Below, one piece after another: positions 14,401-25,500 of a stretch of DNA of 64,000 bases; within the stretch, counting starts at the first letter, position 1, and each line of letters opens with the position of its first letter. A model generated the notes under the pieces. That model was not told the origin of the DNA. It saw nothing but the letters and a program-made list of their open reading frames with translations, and made no database searches. Origin of the DNA: Pampus argenteus (Eukaryota; Chordata; Actinopteri; Scombriformes; Stromateidae); the NCBI GenBank assembly GCA_036937835.1, contig CM072871.1:5075001-5139000 (forward strand), written 5' to 3'. Position numbers and translations under genes: made by a program.

Positions 14401-17304
14401 GCTTGATGTGAGGTCAGTACTTTGTGACATAAAGAGCATCGGACATTGAACGTCACATCCTTGCACAGAGCGATGAGACGGTTCTTAGCATGTTGTGGGA
14501 TGGCAACCGGCAGCGCTCTTCCTCTGACTTCTTTAACAAGAGGAGAAAAGTAAAAAGTGATCTCAGTTATGTTAAAATAACAGCTTTATTTTAGGGCTGT
14601 TAAGACAGCCCTATGTATAATACGCCTAAAATATTTTCTCTGTCTGGTATGCATTGGAAACCTACATATCCAGAGCCTTTGGGGACAGGGGTTGTTGTTG
14701 GTTGTGAAAAGATAATTAAAGCCGTAAAGGTTGTTAAGATAATTAGATAATTAAAGACTAAATACTACAGTAAGAGAGTAATTTTGTTGTAGGTGAATTT
14801 CTTTTGCTTTCACCAATCAGGAAATGTGTATAATTACACAAATTATTTGGGGAAAAAATACAGTCTAAAATGTATAAATAACAGACAAGGCACAGTTCAG
14901 TTGCTCTTACCACTCATTGCAAGCGACTCTGTGAAATGGTTTTTGGCTGACATGTGCTGAAGACACTCATCCCGGAGGTTGAAGAGAAGATAACAGGCCG
15001 GACAGGCAAAACACACTATCCGCTGATAGGTCTGTGTGATGCTGTGACCATCAGCACTAGATGAGGACACCTAGGAATCGAAACAACATAATGTAAAAAT
15101 GCTTCTTTTCCTCAAATAAAATCGACTAATTAATGGATGCATTAGAAGAGCAGGAGTCTTCCAGTTAGAAAAGTGCATAAACCTTAGATTCAAGATGCTG
15201 CCTCCACGCTTCTTTAGTCGGAAAATACTGACCACAGGCCACACAGGCAAAGAGCTCAGACGGACTACCTTTAAGATTGATGGTCGGATCACAGGGTGAG
15301 TGATCAAACCTAAACACATGATAGATATTTTACTGAAAAGAGATGCCCACTTGTGCTCAGGAAAATGGTTTAAAAAGGCACTTACACCTGGACTGGACAT
15401 GAACGGTAAAGAATCACCTTTTTAAGTGACCATCAAGGAGAGACGCGTTGTCATACACTCGACCGCAGTTGATAACTGGACAAGTGTGTCTAGTTGAAAT
15501 ATTACTGGGGAATGAAACAGGTCTGCGTCTCCGTCCAGAACCTGCACTGATCACTCCGGGTTGAAGACCTCAGTAAACATAGAGATGCACAGTCAGTCAA
15601 CTGTCCTGCACACAGTGGCAGTAAAACAGCGCGTTACCCCCCCCCAAAAAAGTAATATATAAACACACACAACAGACAACACAGGTTTACTGAGTGACAA
15701 TGCAACAATGCATCTGCCTTCTAAAATTAAATTTAAAACACGTACCTGGCATCTTTAACCACATGTCTACACAGCGCTTCGCTTCTTGATGACTTCCATT
15801 TGTAGAACTGAAAGCCAGCTCCTTCTGTCCATGAGCTCGTTGTAAGATTTGTTTCTCCTGAAAAAGAGACATGAAGAGATCAACAATAACAAAAAATAAT
15901 CTGCCTTGCAATGACAAATAGATACTGTAGATGTGACTGGAACCCGACAAATGGTAATTAATCTTAGTTCTCTAATGATAAAAACTATTACGTTGAGTGA
16001 ATATGCTGCAGTTTGTTCATTTTAAACAGGTTGTTATTTTCATTCTGCCCACAGGGTGGCACTGTTGCTGCTACAACTGACCTTATTTGACCCCACATTT
16101 AACTATAATACACACAAAAACCACCCCCCAAAAAACAAAGAAAATTACTCCTTAAATTGAAAAAAAAAATGTTTGTTTGCTGTTTAACGATGATATTCTG
16201 CACAGAACACCAACTAATGTTTGCAAAATATTCAATAGTTTAAGCATATGGATTATGTCACACTATACTTTATAATATTAGAATATAACTTTATAGTTTC
16301 TGCACATACATATATTCACATCTAAAACTGTCCTTTAACAGCATTAATAGTAGCATTCATGACTTATTTTTAGTGTAATGTTTTACTGTTTCTACTCTGT
16401 TATTGTTACAATTGTCTTTGAGTCGTGTCAAAAAGGAGTTTCTTGAATCTTTCCTGCAGTATTTCTTGTGTAACAAAAAGTGCAACTTTGCTTGTAAATG
16501 GAGACTAAAGAGATTAGAGATGACGCTGGCACTAAGTGACATTGAACATAAAGAGGTTGATTTTATTTGAAGCTACTTTACCTTGAACGCTCTACATTTG
16601 TCTGCTCTCGCCTGTTTCTCTTGGGCCACCTGGTGCGCTAGTCTATCCAGAGTAGACGCAACATGCGCTTTGTGGCGGTCGATTTTATCTTCAAGCTGCA
16701 CGAGGAGAGAAGTCATTGCAAATTTAAAGTTATAGACAAGTAATCACGCTATCAAACAAATTAGAAAATTAACACTGCTCTGTTTAGCTTCTCACCGTGC
16801 CTGCAAATGATGAACATCCCTCATCCTCACTGTCACTCAGCAGATCAATGCAGTCCAATACCGGTCTGAGAGGGGACTCCTGAAGCAAATACATTACGTC
16901 ATAAGTGTTATAACTTGTAAGATTGCACGTCCTGCATAACCTAAAATACTTAGTTAATGTTTACTTGGTTTTGTCAGTTGAAACAATGGTGAAAAATAAT
17001 CCATGTATTTTCTATCATCGGAAGCTTTGGGTTCATATTATAGGATCTTAAAGTCTGACTTTTGGACCCTACTATATATATATATATTCATGAATGAAGT
17101 GAAGTGAAATTAATTCATGGGCTAGGTCAAGATGTTATTGCACTGAATGAGCACAGCCCAGTCAATATCAAAAGACAGAAAGTAAGCAGTGTTATTGATC
17201 CTATTGATTTTTTAAATAGATAGATAATCCCACGTATGACTTACTGATACAAACTCCACTTCTTCTTCCACCTTATCGTCGTCTTCTTGAACCGGAAAAG
17301 ACAT
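11471..17304 (-). CDS. znf451: ZNF451 SUMO ligase zinc-finger protein, complete
   Basis: ZNF451 is a nuclear SUMO2/3 ligase and chain-elongation factor acting with UBC9. Twelve coding exons on the minus strand (17245-17304, 16796-16879, 16582-16695, 15746-15857, 15418-15541, 15183-15309, 14911-15070, 14383-14530, 12827-14286, 12668-12739, 12303-12368, 11471-11511) join in phase to 855 codons plus stop. The N-terminus has the tandem SUMO-interacting core: EFVS, then PLRP (residues 23-26), then CIDLLSDSEDE. About a dozen C2H2-type fingers follow, most in the 1460-bp exon 9. The C-terminus carries two ubiquitin-interacting-like motifs, DDEMDRALAASAEEE and ELEEALRRSILEF. Human ZNF451 is about 1061 residues; the shortfall corresponds to its PIN-like domain, for which no exon fits here. 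Start: ATAAATGTC directly after an acceptor at 17309, so an upstream noncoding exon exists. Identification is secure. Confidence 0.95.
11868..12106 (+). mobile_element. Internally deleted Tc1-like transposase remnant
   Basis: The plus strand reads gctgcagctctccaccaatc, cagcccgcctggagtttacc, aaaaggcacctggaagactc and cacagccaagatatggaag in order. These are well-known stretches of fish Tc1/mariner transposase genes. In an intact copy the segment after 'ccatgagaaa' continues for several hundred bases before the 'acctgcttcagagtg' segment; here they are fused, so the middle is deleted. No terminal repeats are visible. It lies in the last ZNF451 intron, on the opposite strand, and is not a functional gene. 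Confidence 0.75.
12281..12302 (-). repeat. znf451: GT microsatellite at a ZNF451 splice donor
   Basis: Read on the minus strand, exon 11 of ZNF451 ends ...TCAGCAG at 12303 and the intron begins directly with an uninterrupted GTGTGT run. The microsatellite therefore supplies the splice donor itself. Confidence 0.8.
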
Positions 17305-17779
17305 TTATCTGAGGAAAAACAACATGCTAATGTAACTTTAGCTGCAGCAGATCCAACTTTGAACATGCATATATGGAGAAGGGGGTGTTAAACAGAAACC
17401 GGACATATGCCTCACCTGAAAAGTACATCTAATTATAACTTTAGCTTCAGGCCTGCAGACTGGAGATCAGCCAAAAAAAGGACATCTGTAAGCGGTTTTT
17501 TTAATAACGTCTCTTATGTGTGCAGTTGTGTTTCAGCGGTTAGCTAGCAGCTAAGTTAGCTAGCACGCAAAATGACCGTTATTATTTAGTTGCTACAGCA
17601 GCAATATATCATATAAAATGTCAGTTACTGTGATTTATCGTCCTAAATGGCTCTCTGGGTATAGCTCACATACACTCGGTGCTAACGTTAGTTTCTTCAC
17701 CAGACGAATATAAAAATATTGTGAAACCAATGAATGTTTAGCAGCAATCAATGTGTAAAACAACGAAATCACGACTTAC

Positions 17780-17900
17780 TCCAGTGGAGTGCAGCTCAAT
17801 TCCACCAAACTCAATATACACCATGTAAAGTCCAACATGGGGGTATAATTTCTTCATCGTACACAGTCTACACTACCTCTGTTTTGTGCTGCCACTGATG
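17780..17900 (-). promoter_or_regulatory. znf451: ZNF451 promoter and candidate noncoding first exon
   Basis: The ZNF451 start-codon exon begins right after an acceptor (CCTCAG at 17309), so a 5' UTR exon must lie upstream. The best donor on that strand is CTGGA|GTAAGT with the exon ending at 17780. The nearby sequence has scattered CpG and no clear TATA box. The transcription start is inferred only. Confidence 0.4.
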
Positions 17901-18976
17901 GGTGGAAGCTGGATTGCAACAGTCTGTGAGTTTGTACTGTTGTGTGGCTGCAATGCAGCTCCAGTCCGCCGGTGGCAGCACTGAGCAGCCGAGCAGCTTT
18001 CCAGTGGTTGAGCGAAGAAGAAGCTACGCGCCAATGGTGGGTTTTTTTAGATTGTTTGTAAAAGGCATTTCTCTGCACTCTGTTTGTTTAAATTGTATTT
18101 TACATACTTTAAACATACTTGACATCGACCGCAATCCTCCTGGTATGTTACTGAGAAGTTCGCCAGCCATCGGATGGGTTCGTAATATCAACCGTTGTCC
18201 GTAAAGCAACTTAATTAGCATTAAAATCGCGAAAGTGGTGCTTAATAAATAGACTCCCCTTAACGTTAAGGCTAAGAGTAACGCTAAGCTAAGTAGCAAG
18301 GCGTTTGCAACGGACATTTCTTTCGTAACTAATGCAATGAACATGCTTTAAATTGTGTATAGGTTGCTGTTAACCACGTAGGGTAGAAGTCAATAGATGC
18401 ATTAAGTGTCACATTACCCACTAGCGTGTTAGTTCTTCACTCCTCAGTCGATTCCTCTTCCTTGTTTTTAGCTAACTACAACATCCCCTAACGTCATGTG
18501 CATAGACCTGGTCATGTGTAAGCGCTCATTTTCTACGCGCAGTGTGCCGTTGGTACGGAGTTTATCCCTTCTGGGAGAAGACTAACTCCGCCCGTCTGCT
18601 CTACTTACACTCTACGCGGGTTGAAAGTGCATCATTCATAAGATAAATTGATTATGACAAGTTAATATATTAATTTTTAAATAATTCACATCATTGATGA
18701 ATAAACAGCAGCTGCAGTGCTACCAACGTGGAAGCGGAATATGTGCATTAGAAAAGACGTGTACATTTATCATTTATGTTATCAGCTATAATATAGGACA
18801 ATGCAATCATTTGTTGCATATTCGAAATTATGAGTAAATACATATGTGACATGATGATGTGAACAAGCTGTGTGCACAAATGTTTAATATGTACTTGTAT
18901 GGTTATATGTTGTAACTATATCCTTTAGGTAAAACATTCATGCATATATGTGATTCTATGGGTTGTAACTAATATG
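17901..18976. other. Spacer between ZNF451 and the Tc1 element
   Basis: No supported gene. A plus-strand frame at about 17902-18204 has no recognisable family and runs into AT-rich sequence. A CpG-containing patch near 18420-18620 could belong to a promoter. In human, KIAA1586 and BEND6 lie between ZNF451 and DST; neither is recognisable here. Confidence 0.4.
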
Positions 18977-18978
18977 TA

Positions 18979-19856
18979 CAGTGATGTGATTAAGTGTTTG
19001 ACCCCTTCCTCATTTCATATTTTCATATTTCTATTAAGGGAAAACAAAATCCGAACCTACATGGCTCTGTGTGAAAAAGTGTTTCCCCCTAAATCCAACA
19101 ACTGGTTGAGCCCTCAGCAGCAACAACTGCACTGAAGCGTTTGTAATAACTTGCAGTGAGTTTTTTTTTTTTTTAACAGCTGTGGAGGAATTTCAGTCCA
19201 CTCATTTTTGCAGAATTGTTGTAATAATTAATTAATTTTTCGAGCATGAACCTCCTTTTTAAGGTCATGCCGCAGCATCTTAATAGGATTCAGGTCAGGA
19301 TTTTGACTCGGCCACTCCAAAGTCTTCATTTTGTTCTTCTTCAGCCATCCAGAGGTGGACTTGCTGCTGTGTTTTGGATCGTTGTCCTGCTGCAGAACCC
19401 AAGTCCGCTTCAGCTTGAGGCCACGAACAGATAATTTTTGAGATGTTTTCTGACAAAAATAAGACAAGCCTTGATGTTCTTTTTGCTCAGCAGTGGTTTT
19501 TGTTTGTCTGTGTTTGGGTGTTGTTGTGGGGTCTTTTGTGACCTCTTTGTGCTCTTGGGGTAATGTTGGTCATGTGGCCACTCCTGGGAAGGTTCACCAC
19601 TGTTAATAATGTCTCTCACTGTGGTTCACTGGAGTCCCAGAGCTTTAGAAATGGCTTTCTAACCTTTTCCAGACTGACATGTCTCAGCCTCTTTCTTTCT
19701 CATTTGTTCTAGCTAGCTAGCTTTTGAGGATCTTTTGCTACTACTTCACTTTATCAGGCAGGTCCTGTTTAAGTGAATTCCAGATTGACAGGTGTGGCAG
19801 AAACTGACCTCAGGTTATGTTTTAATAAGGGGGGCAAACACTTTTTCACACCACTG
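18979..19856 (-). mobile_element. Tc1/mariner-like transposon, internally deleted
   Basis: The element is flanked by TA dinucleotides (18977-18978 and 19857-19858), the target site of this superfamily. Its ends are inverted repeats starting CAGTG(A/G)TGTGA..AAGTGTTTG, about 23 of the first 28 bases matching. The minus strand encodes transposase pieces, notably WVLQQDNDPKHSSKSTSGW and LEWPSQNPDLNPI at about 19228-19467. Other pieces lie in different frames up to about 19700. Intact relatives are longer, and the position after DLNPI is Lys where the catalytic Glu of the DDE triad is expected, so the copy cannot be active. Its length is 878 bp. Confidence 0.85.
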
Positions 19857-20662
19857 TATATGAACACTATGTAATACTGATCATGCCGGTTCTTCCCTCT
19901 ATTGAGATACAGTATAATCCCAACATCACCATAATGGTTTCACAAGCTTTATTTCTGTGGGATTTGTTGTTACCTTGTCAAGTTGCAAATAAAACCTCTT
20001 TCTCTTTTCACATTGCCTTTGTCTGACTCCTACATCTGACCAAAGAAAAACTTGAAATTACGTAATCAAAGTTAGATTAGGTTTGAGGGTTTTTTTTGTT
20101 TTTTAACTCCTGAACATGTCTGTGCATGCATACCTGCCTCATTTCAGAGTCAGTCAGTAGAAGAGTCATCTTACAGGTCTATGCAGCAAAATATGCGACC
20201 TTTGTAATAACCTGTAAGAGACAGACATGTACTAGTTGTTATAGTAACAGTGCATGTTTCTCATTGGATAAAAAAAAAATGCAAAATAGCATTACATAGC
20301 CTATATGAGTCCTTTTTTATACTGTTACTATTACAGCAGGATCCACTCAGGCAGCCGACTGCAGCAGATTACTGCGATGCTCGGATGAATCTGCTGACTC
20401 CTGTTAGAAAAAAAAAAAAAAAAGAAATAAATAAAACTTGCGTGTCTGCTGAGTCACGCATTGTACCCCACAATAATGATACCAACAGCCTGGGCTTGTC
20501 TACTCTGAACCTCAAGGCTTTAACGTGGCTGCTGTGCAATGATTCACGTATGTCCGCCGGTGTCTTTATTCCCATCCTGAGCTTCCAGCGGTGAAACTGC
20601 GGGAGAGGAGCCAGCTGTCTGCGGCTGCGGGGGGGGAACCGTCCTACATACACCCGCTTTTG
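19857..20662 (+). promoter_or_regulatory. dst: Spacer and dst transmembrane-isoform promoter region
   Basis: From about 20300 the sequence becomes richer in CpG and leads into the first exon of the transmembrane dystonin isoform, so a promoter is inferred close to 20300-20600; no TATA motif is obvious. An AATAAA at about 19988 followed by T-rich sequence looks like a plus-strand polyadenylation signal but no gene upstream uses it convincingly. Confidence 0.35.
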
Positions 20663-22561
20663 ATGATGATCGCTGCGGCGTTTTTGGTGCTGTTAAAGCC
20701 GTACAGTATTCAATGTGTGCTGCTGTTACTGTTGCTTTTGCTCGGGACTATTGCGACTATTTTGTTTTTCTGCTGCTGGCATCGCAGGCTTCGTAATGGG
20801 AAGCATCCTATGAAATCTGTGCTCTCCGGACGCTCCAAGAGCCGCGGTGAGTAGCGCAGGCCAGACGCATCTCCTCATCCTCATCCACATCCTCACATCC
20901 TCATGTGTCTGTATGATGTATGTTCATATATGTTCACTATGTATTCATAGTTTTTAATAAAGTCAGCAACCGTTAGACATCTGCAGTGTTTGGCTGTGAG
21001 AAGAAACTAACTCATGACGGTGTTAATGTGCTCTTAAATGTGTGTTATTAATCTTTTACATGGATGAACAGCTGATAGATGACATAGTTAATAATACATG
21101 TTGGGCCGTGATCCTTCATTCTAACATGTGTTGTCTGTCCTATAGTTGGCCTCCGATCGCATCATTTCCGATCAGAGGTAGGATCAACTTTTCTCATTAT
21201 GGCTTTGAGTCAGTTTATATGAGTTTAAATGTATGCACGCTTTATGCAGCTTTCCGGGTCTTTTTTTTAAAAGTATAATTTGACAAACGCTTTCACCCTA
21301 AAACCCCATTTCGTTGACTTTTATAGAGGACTGTCTATTTTAAGGACCATAGTGTGCGCAATGCGCATGTGTCATCAATAAATAATGTAGGTGATTTTTG
21401 CAGTTTCATTCTTAGAAGAAGCTTGAAATCCTTCTATTGTCACAAATGCATTAATGAGTGAATTAGAAACTAAGGTCCAAAATGAACCGTAGAGAAACGC
21501 ACCCTACTTTATAATGTATGATCCATGTCGTCATGTTGATGCGTCAAGCACAGCTTCAGCTTTTCTGTTTCCGTTTTACAGACTTTGTTTTCAAAATTAG
21601 ATCATTTTATTAAAAGCTGCCTTGAGATGTATGAAAATAATGTTAAACCAACTACCATCACCAAAGACAACTTATGTAATGAATCCATATTTAAAATATA
21701 AAAGTAGGTCTATTTCTAATACATCATGTTTTTTGTCATACATATTTTCTTGTTAGATTGTGTTTTTACTTTATTCTCTGATGTCTACTATTAAAATCAG
21801 TTTGTTCACACCTACTCTGAGATAAGTAGCTGAATATGTTTATCTGTGAGTCTCAACTATGCTATAATAATTTGAATATGCTGTAGCAACATTGCTTTTA
21901 GTTTTTGTGAATCTCCATAGTTTTGAATCTCCCCTCTTATAGCAGGTTAAGTTATTGAATAACAGGACACTGAATCCTCAGCAGGCAGCTCAGTGCTGTA
22001 GCTGTTAGGGATTTAATATCATGTTCAAGGACACAAGAGCAGGGCACAAATTCAATGCAACAATAAATGGCTGTAAAAAAAAATGCTGCGGTACATAGCT
22101 GTCTTTTCTTCTTGTGCAGTGATTTGAGTTGCTGTATCATCTTTCAAAACTCTGCCACCTTCATTGTTTGGTCTCTTAGATTTATTTTTGAAAGCGACAT
22201 GTTCACTTATATAGGTCACCAAAACCCAACAGCACCTCCCCCCAGCTTAAAAATAAATAAATAATAATAACCCAATAACATTAACAGCATCCTTATGATG
22301 ACAAAGCATTTCATTTCTCCTGCTGCCAGCTCTGAATCTACTGTCGGCTTAACATATCTCCGTGTTTCACAGGGCTTCAGACACAGTCCACGTCACGCGA
22401 GAAGGAGCATACATGCTCGAGTGACAGAGGAAAAGCCCAATCTGGTTGAGGTTCCCGAAAGTGATCCGGATTCATCATCGACTCTGAGAAAGCGCAGAGT
22501 GAAGAAGAGAGTCCTGCCTGAATTTTACCAGTCTGTACAAGTCACCCCTACACGCAAACCT
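20663..22561 (+). CDS. dst: dst transmembrane N-terminus (a2-type), exons 1-3
   Basis: Exons 20663-20846, 21146-21177 and 22373-22561 join in phase. Exon 1 begins [18 protein letters not shown] and continues with an uninterrupted leucine-rich segment and FFCCWH, a membrane span at about residues 14-37, followed by a basic tail [14 protein letters not shown]. The tiny exon 2 (32 bp) encodes [11 protein letters not shown], and exon 3 [12 protein letters not shown] through LPEFYQSVQ. All three match mammalian dystonin isoform 2, whose N-terminus anchors it at nuclear envelope/ER and perinuclear membranes. Either of two adjacent ATGs, 20663 or 20666, may start translation; mammals use the second position. 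The 32-bp exon is easily missed by gene finders. Confidence 0.93.
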
Positions 22562-25500
22562 GTAGGTACACAAATTCAGCTGTAGTCACTATTAATATAT
22601 GATATTAAGGTGATACCTTCTTCCCACCACAGTGTGCCAGTGAAGGATTCATAGGAACACTTGGCAGCTGTTTATCTACAGGGCTTGAACCTTGGCCGAG
22701 CTACTGAAGGATGGTTTCTTTATCAGTTACTGTTATTCCAACATGTGTTGTTTGGCGATCATTAGATCACAACTATGGACTAAAAGTGTATTTCATGGTG
22801 ATCATAGGGTTCACCCAATCTCTCTCTCTCTCTCTCTTTTGAGATACAAAACCTACAGGTTTAAACAGAACCAATTAAAACTACAAGAAGCTATTATAAA
22901 ATATGTCTTATGAGCACAATGTGTTGATCACCAAAGGAAACGCTGATATGAAGCTCTATTCTCAGTGGGCCACCATGCTCCATGCTAGGTTTTTCTACAT
23001 TCACTTTCATTTTCAAAAGGGTGCTGCAGCCTTGCTGTGCTGTAATAAATATCTTACACACACAATTCACAGAGCGTTTAACTTATTTTAAAAAAAGAAG
23101 AAAAAAAAAATCACCCATCTGTGCATCTTTCACAACACGTTGCTGTTAATGACTGATTTTTGACTTGATGATCTCACTTTTTTTCACAGGTTCACTGATT
23201 TATCTTAGTCATCCTAGATGGCGTGCTGCTACGTGTTCATTCCAATCCATCCTAAATCTGTTAATAATTTGCCATTCATGTCCTCATATGCACTTTACTG
23301 CTGTTGATTGTTTTAGGGACTTTAAGTTTCTTTATTTCTGCATGCTCAACATCATTTTTTTCAGTTTCGGTTAGTGCAAACAACTCCTGACTCATATGTT
23401 GATCAGTTTTTTTTCTCCCTTCTTTTTATTATGGAGGGGAACATAAAACCACAAGAACATAGAGCTTAAAGAAAACACAGCATCACATGAATCAAATCCC
23501 CAAAGTCCCTGGATGTACTTAGGCAACTTTTTATCCCCACTGCAAATGTCTCTCTAGCTTTTAGCTTTGACTGCTGTATTGAATTCAAAATGTAGCACAA
23601 GACTAGACATGACGCTGATGTTTGGAGTGACTGTGTTCAAAGGAACCAATTGATCTGTGCTGAGCCGCTGCAACTTCCTGCCTTTATTACTTGCATCGCA
23701 GTAATGTAGATAACAGACACAAACATGTTTGTTACTCTTTCGTTATTGGCACACAAAGAATACAACTAGATATCAACTGGACCTGAGCCACCTATCTGCA
23801 GAGAGTTATATCAATATATTGCACATTGCTTCTGATAACTCTAAATCCTATTTTGTAAACAAAAAAATATACTTAATGTTTCAGTCATACTGTGATAGAT
23901 TTTACAAATTTGGTGGCTTAATTTAATATGTAATACATCAACATATTAACTAGTTCATGCTTATATCCGCCAACTACTCGTCCTTTATAATATTTTTACA
24001 CGCATTGCTGACACTAATAAACCGTGCAGAATGAATAATCCAGATGCATATATATATGCATCTTGATGTGTGGTCCTCTCTTATTTTTTACAATAACTGC
24101 ACAAGTATTACAAATGAAGAATGATGATGATGATTGATCCTTACATGAAGGAGAGTGGTTAAGACTCAGGAGGACATACACTTATTCCTATAAGCCCAAT
24201 TAATAATCATTTCATAATTCTGAGCATTAGTTTTCCTCATTTCCTGGACTTTTCCCCTTGCGTTTTAGTAGGACGTAATTATGAATAAGCAGAAAGCTAT
24301 TGTTGACTTTTATCCTGATGAAAAATGATGCCAGTGATAAAACGGCCGTGAATATTAACAGCATGTTATGTTTCTCAGCACTGCTTATTTAATGCCAACC
24401 CCGATGCTAAGAACAGATTCCCACAACAGCTGTTTTTAAACTAGAAATCATACATTTGTGTACAGTCCTCTATATTTACCTTTTTGATAATACTAACTAC
24501 TATCATGAAGCAAATGAAGTCTCATAAAGGTGTTTGTATGAAGCTCCATCTTTCCTACATCCATCCAGCTTGTGTCAACACACTGTTACCTGCATTTGTT
24601 CTGTTGCTCAATCTCTCAGGTGTGTCAGGTCGTACGTGTGGTGAACACCCACATCTGTTCAGTTGTGTAATTGTGTGCTCAGGTGATCTCAACAGTGGGA
24701 TCCTTGCCACGACAGTCAGTGGGTGCCCCTGTTCTCTTGTTATCCTAGCTTTTTTGTTTTTGAGGTATTTGCATCCACCTCAGCAGCCTTTTGTGCAGGG
24801 ATGGCGCTCTAACACCACCAGTCTCTCTGTCGGAGCTGATGCTGCTGTTGTTGGTTACCGGCTATGACGCGGAGACGCACACAGTCTGCTCTCCCATCAA
24901 CGGCTGCAGCTCTGCCTCGACAGCCACACAGCGAGCACATCTCTTCCAGCCCTCTGGAGATCTGACATCACCTCACATCCTCAATGCTCCGATAAAAAGG
25001 ACGCACTCGTGGCCCGGGAGCATCCCTCAAAGGGCGTGGCACCTTTTTTTTTTTGGGTGGGGGTGAATTGACGCGCGACCTGTGTGACTAAAGGGTGGAA
25101 GCTAATAACGAGCAAACAGGATTGTGATATTTATTTATTTATTTTTCCCCTCCAGCTGACAGCTCTCCATGTATACAGTGGTAAGTGTTACTGTTGACCT
25201 AGCGGGGGAGCCAGATACTATTGATTTCACATTGCCTTTTTATTTGGCTTAATCTTTTGTTATGGATTATTACGGTTCATGTCACGGAGTTTCATGACGC
25301 ACTTTGACCCCGCCGTGGTGAGAAATGATTTGTGTGCGCTATTCGGCGCTTGTTTTTTGGCTTTGTGTGAAATCAAGACTCGCGTTGTTCCCTTTATCCC
25401 CCCGTCTTTCTTTCTTTCTCTCTTTCTTTTCTTCTTCTTCTTCTTCTTTTTCTTTTGTCTCTCAGAGCTCCAGTTCGGGGAACCCTTCCCTGCACTGCTC

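Noticed and set aside
17902..18204. 100-codon plus-strand frame beside the ZNF451 promoter
   Set aside because: No recognisable family, no splice signals or ribosome context standing out, and it lies across a probable promoter.
19988..19993. AATAAA followed by a T-rich stretch on the plus strand
   Set aside because: It looks like a polyadenylation signal, but no plus-strand gene upstream can be supported; a chance match in AT-rich DNA is likely.
20591..20662. Upstream extension of the transmembrane first exon
   Set aside because: The extended frame begins with GTG, not ATG, and the family start is at MIAAAFL; 20663/20666 are the supported starts.
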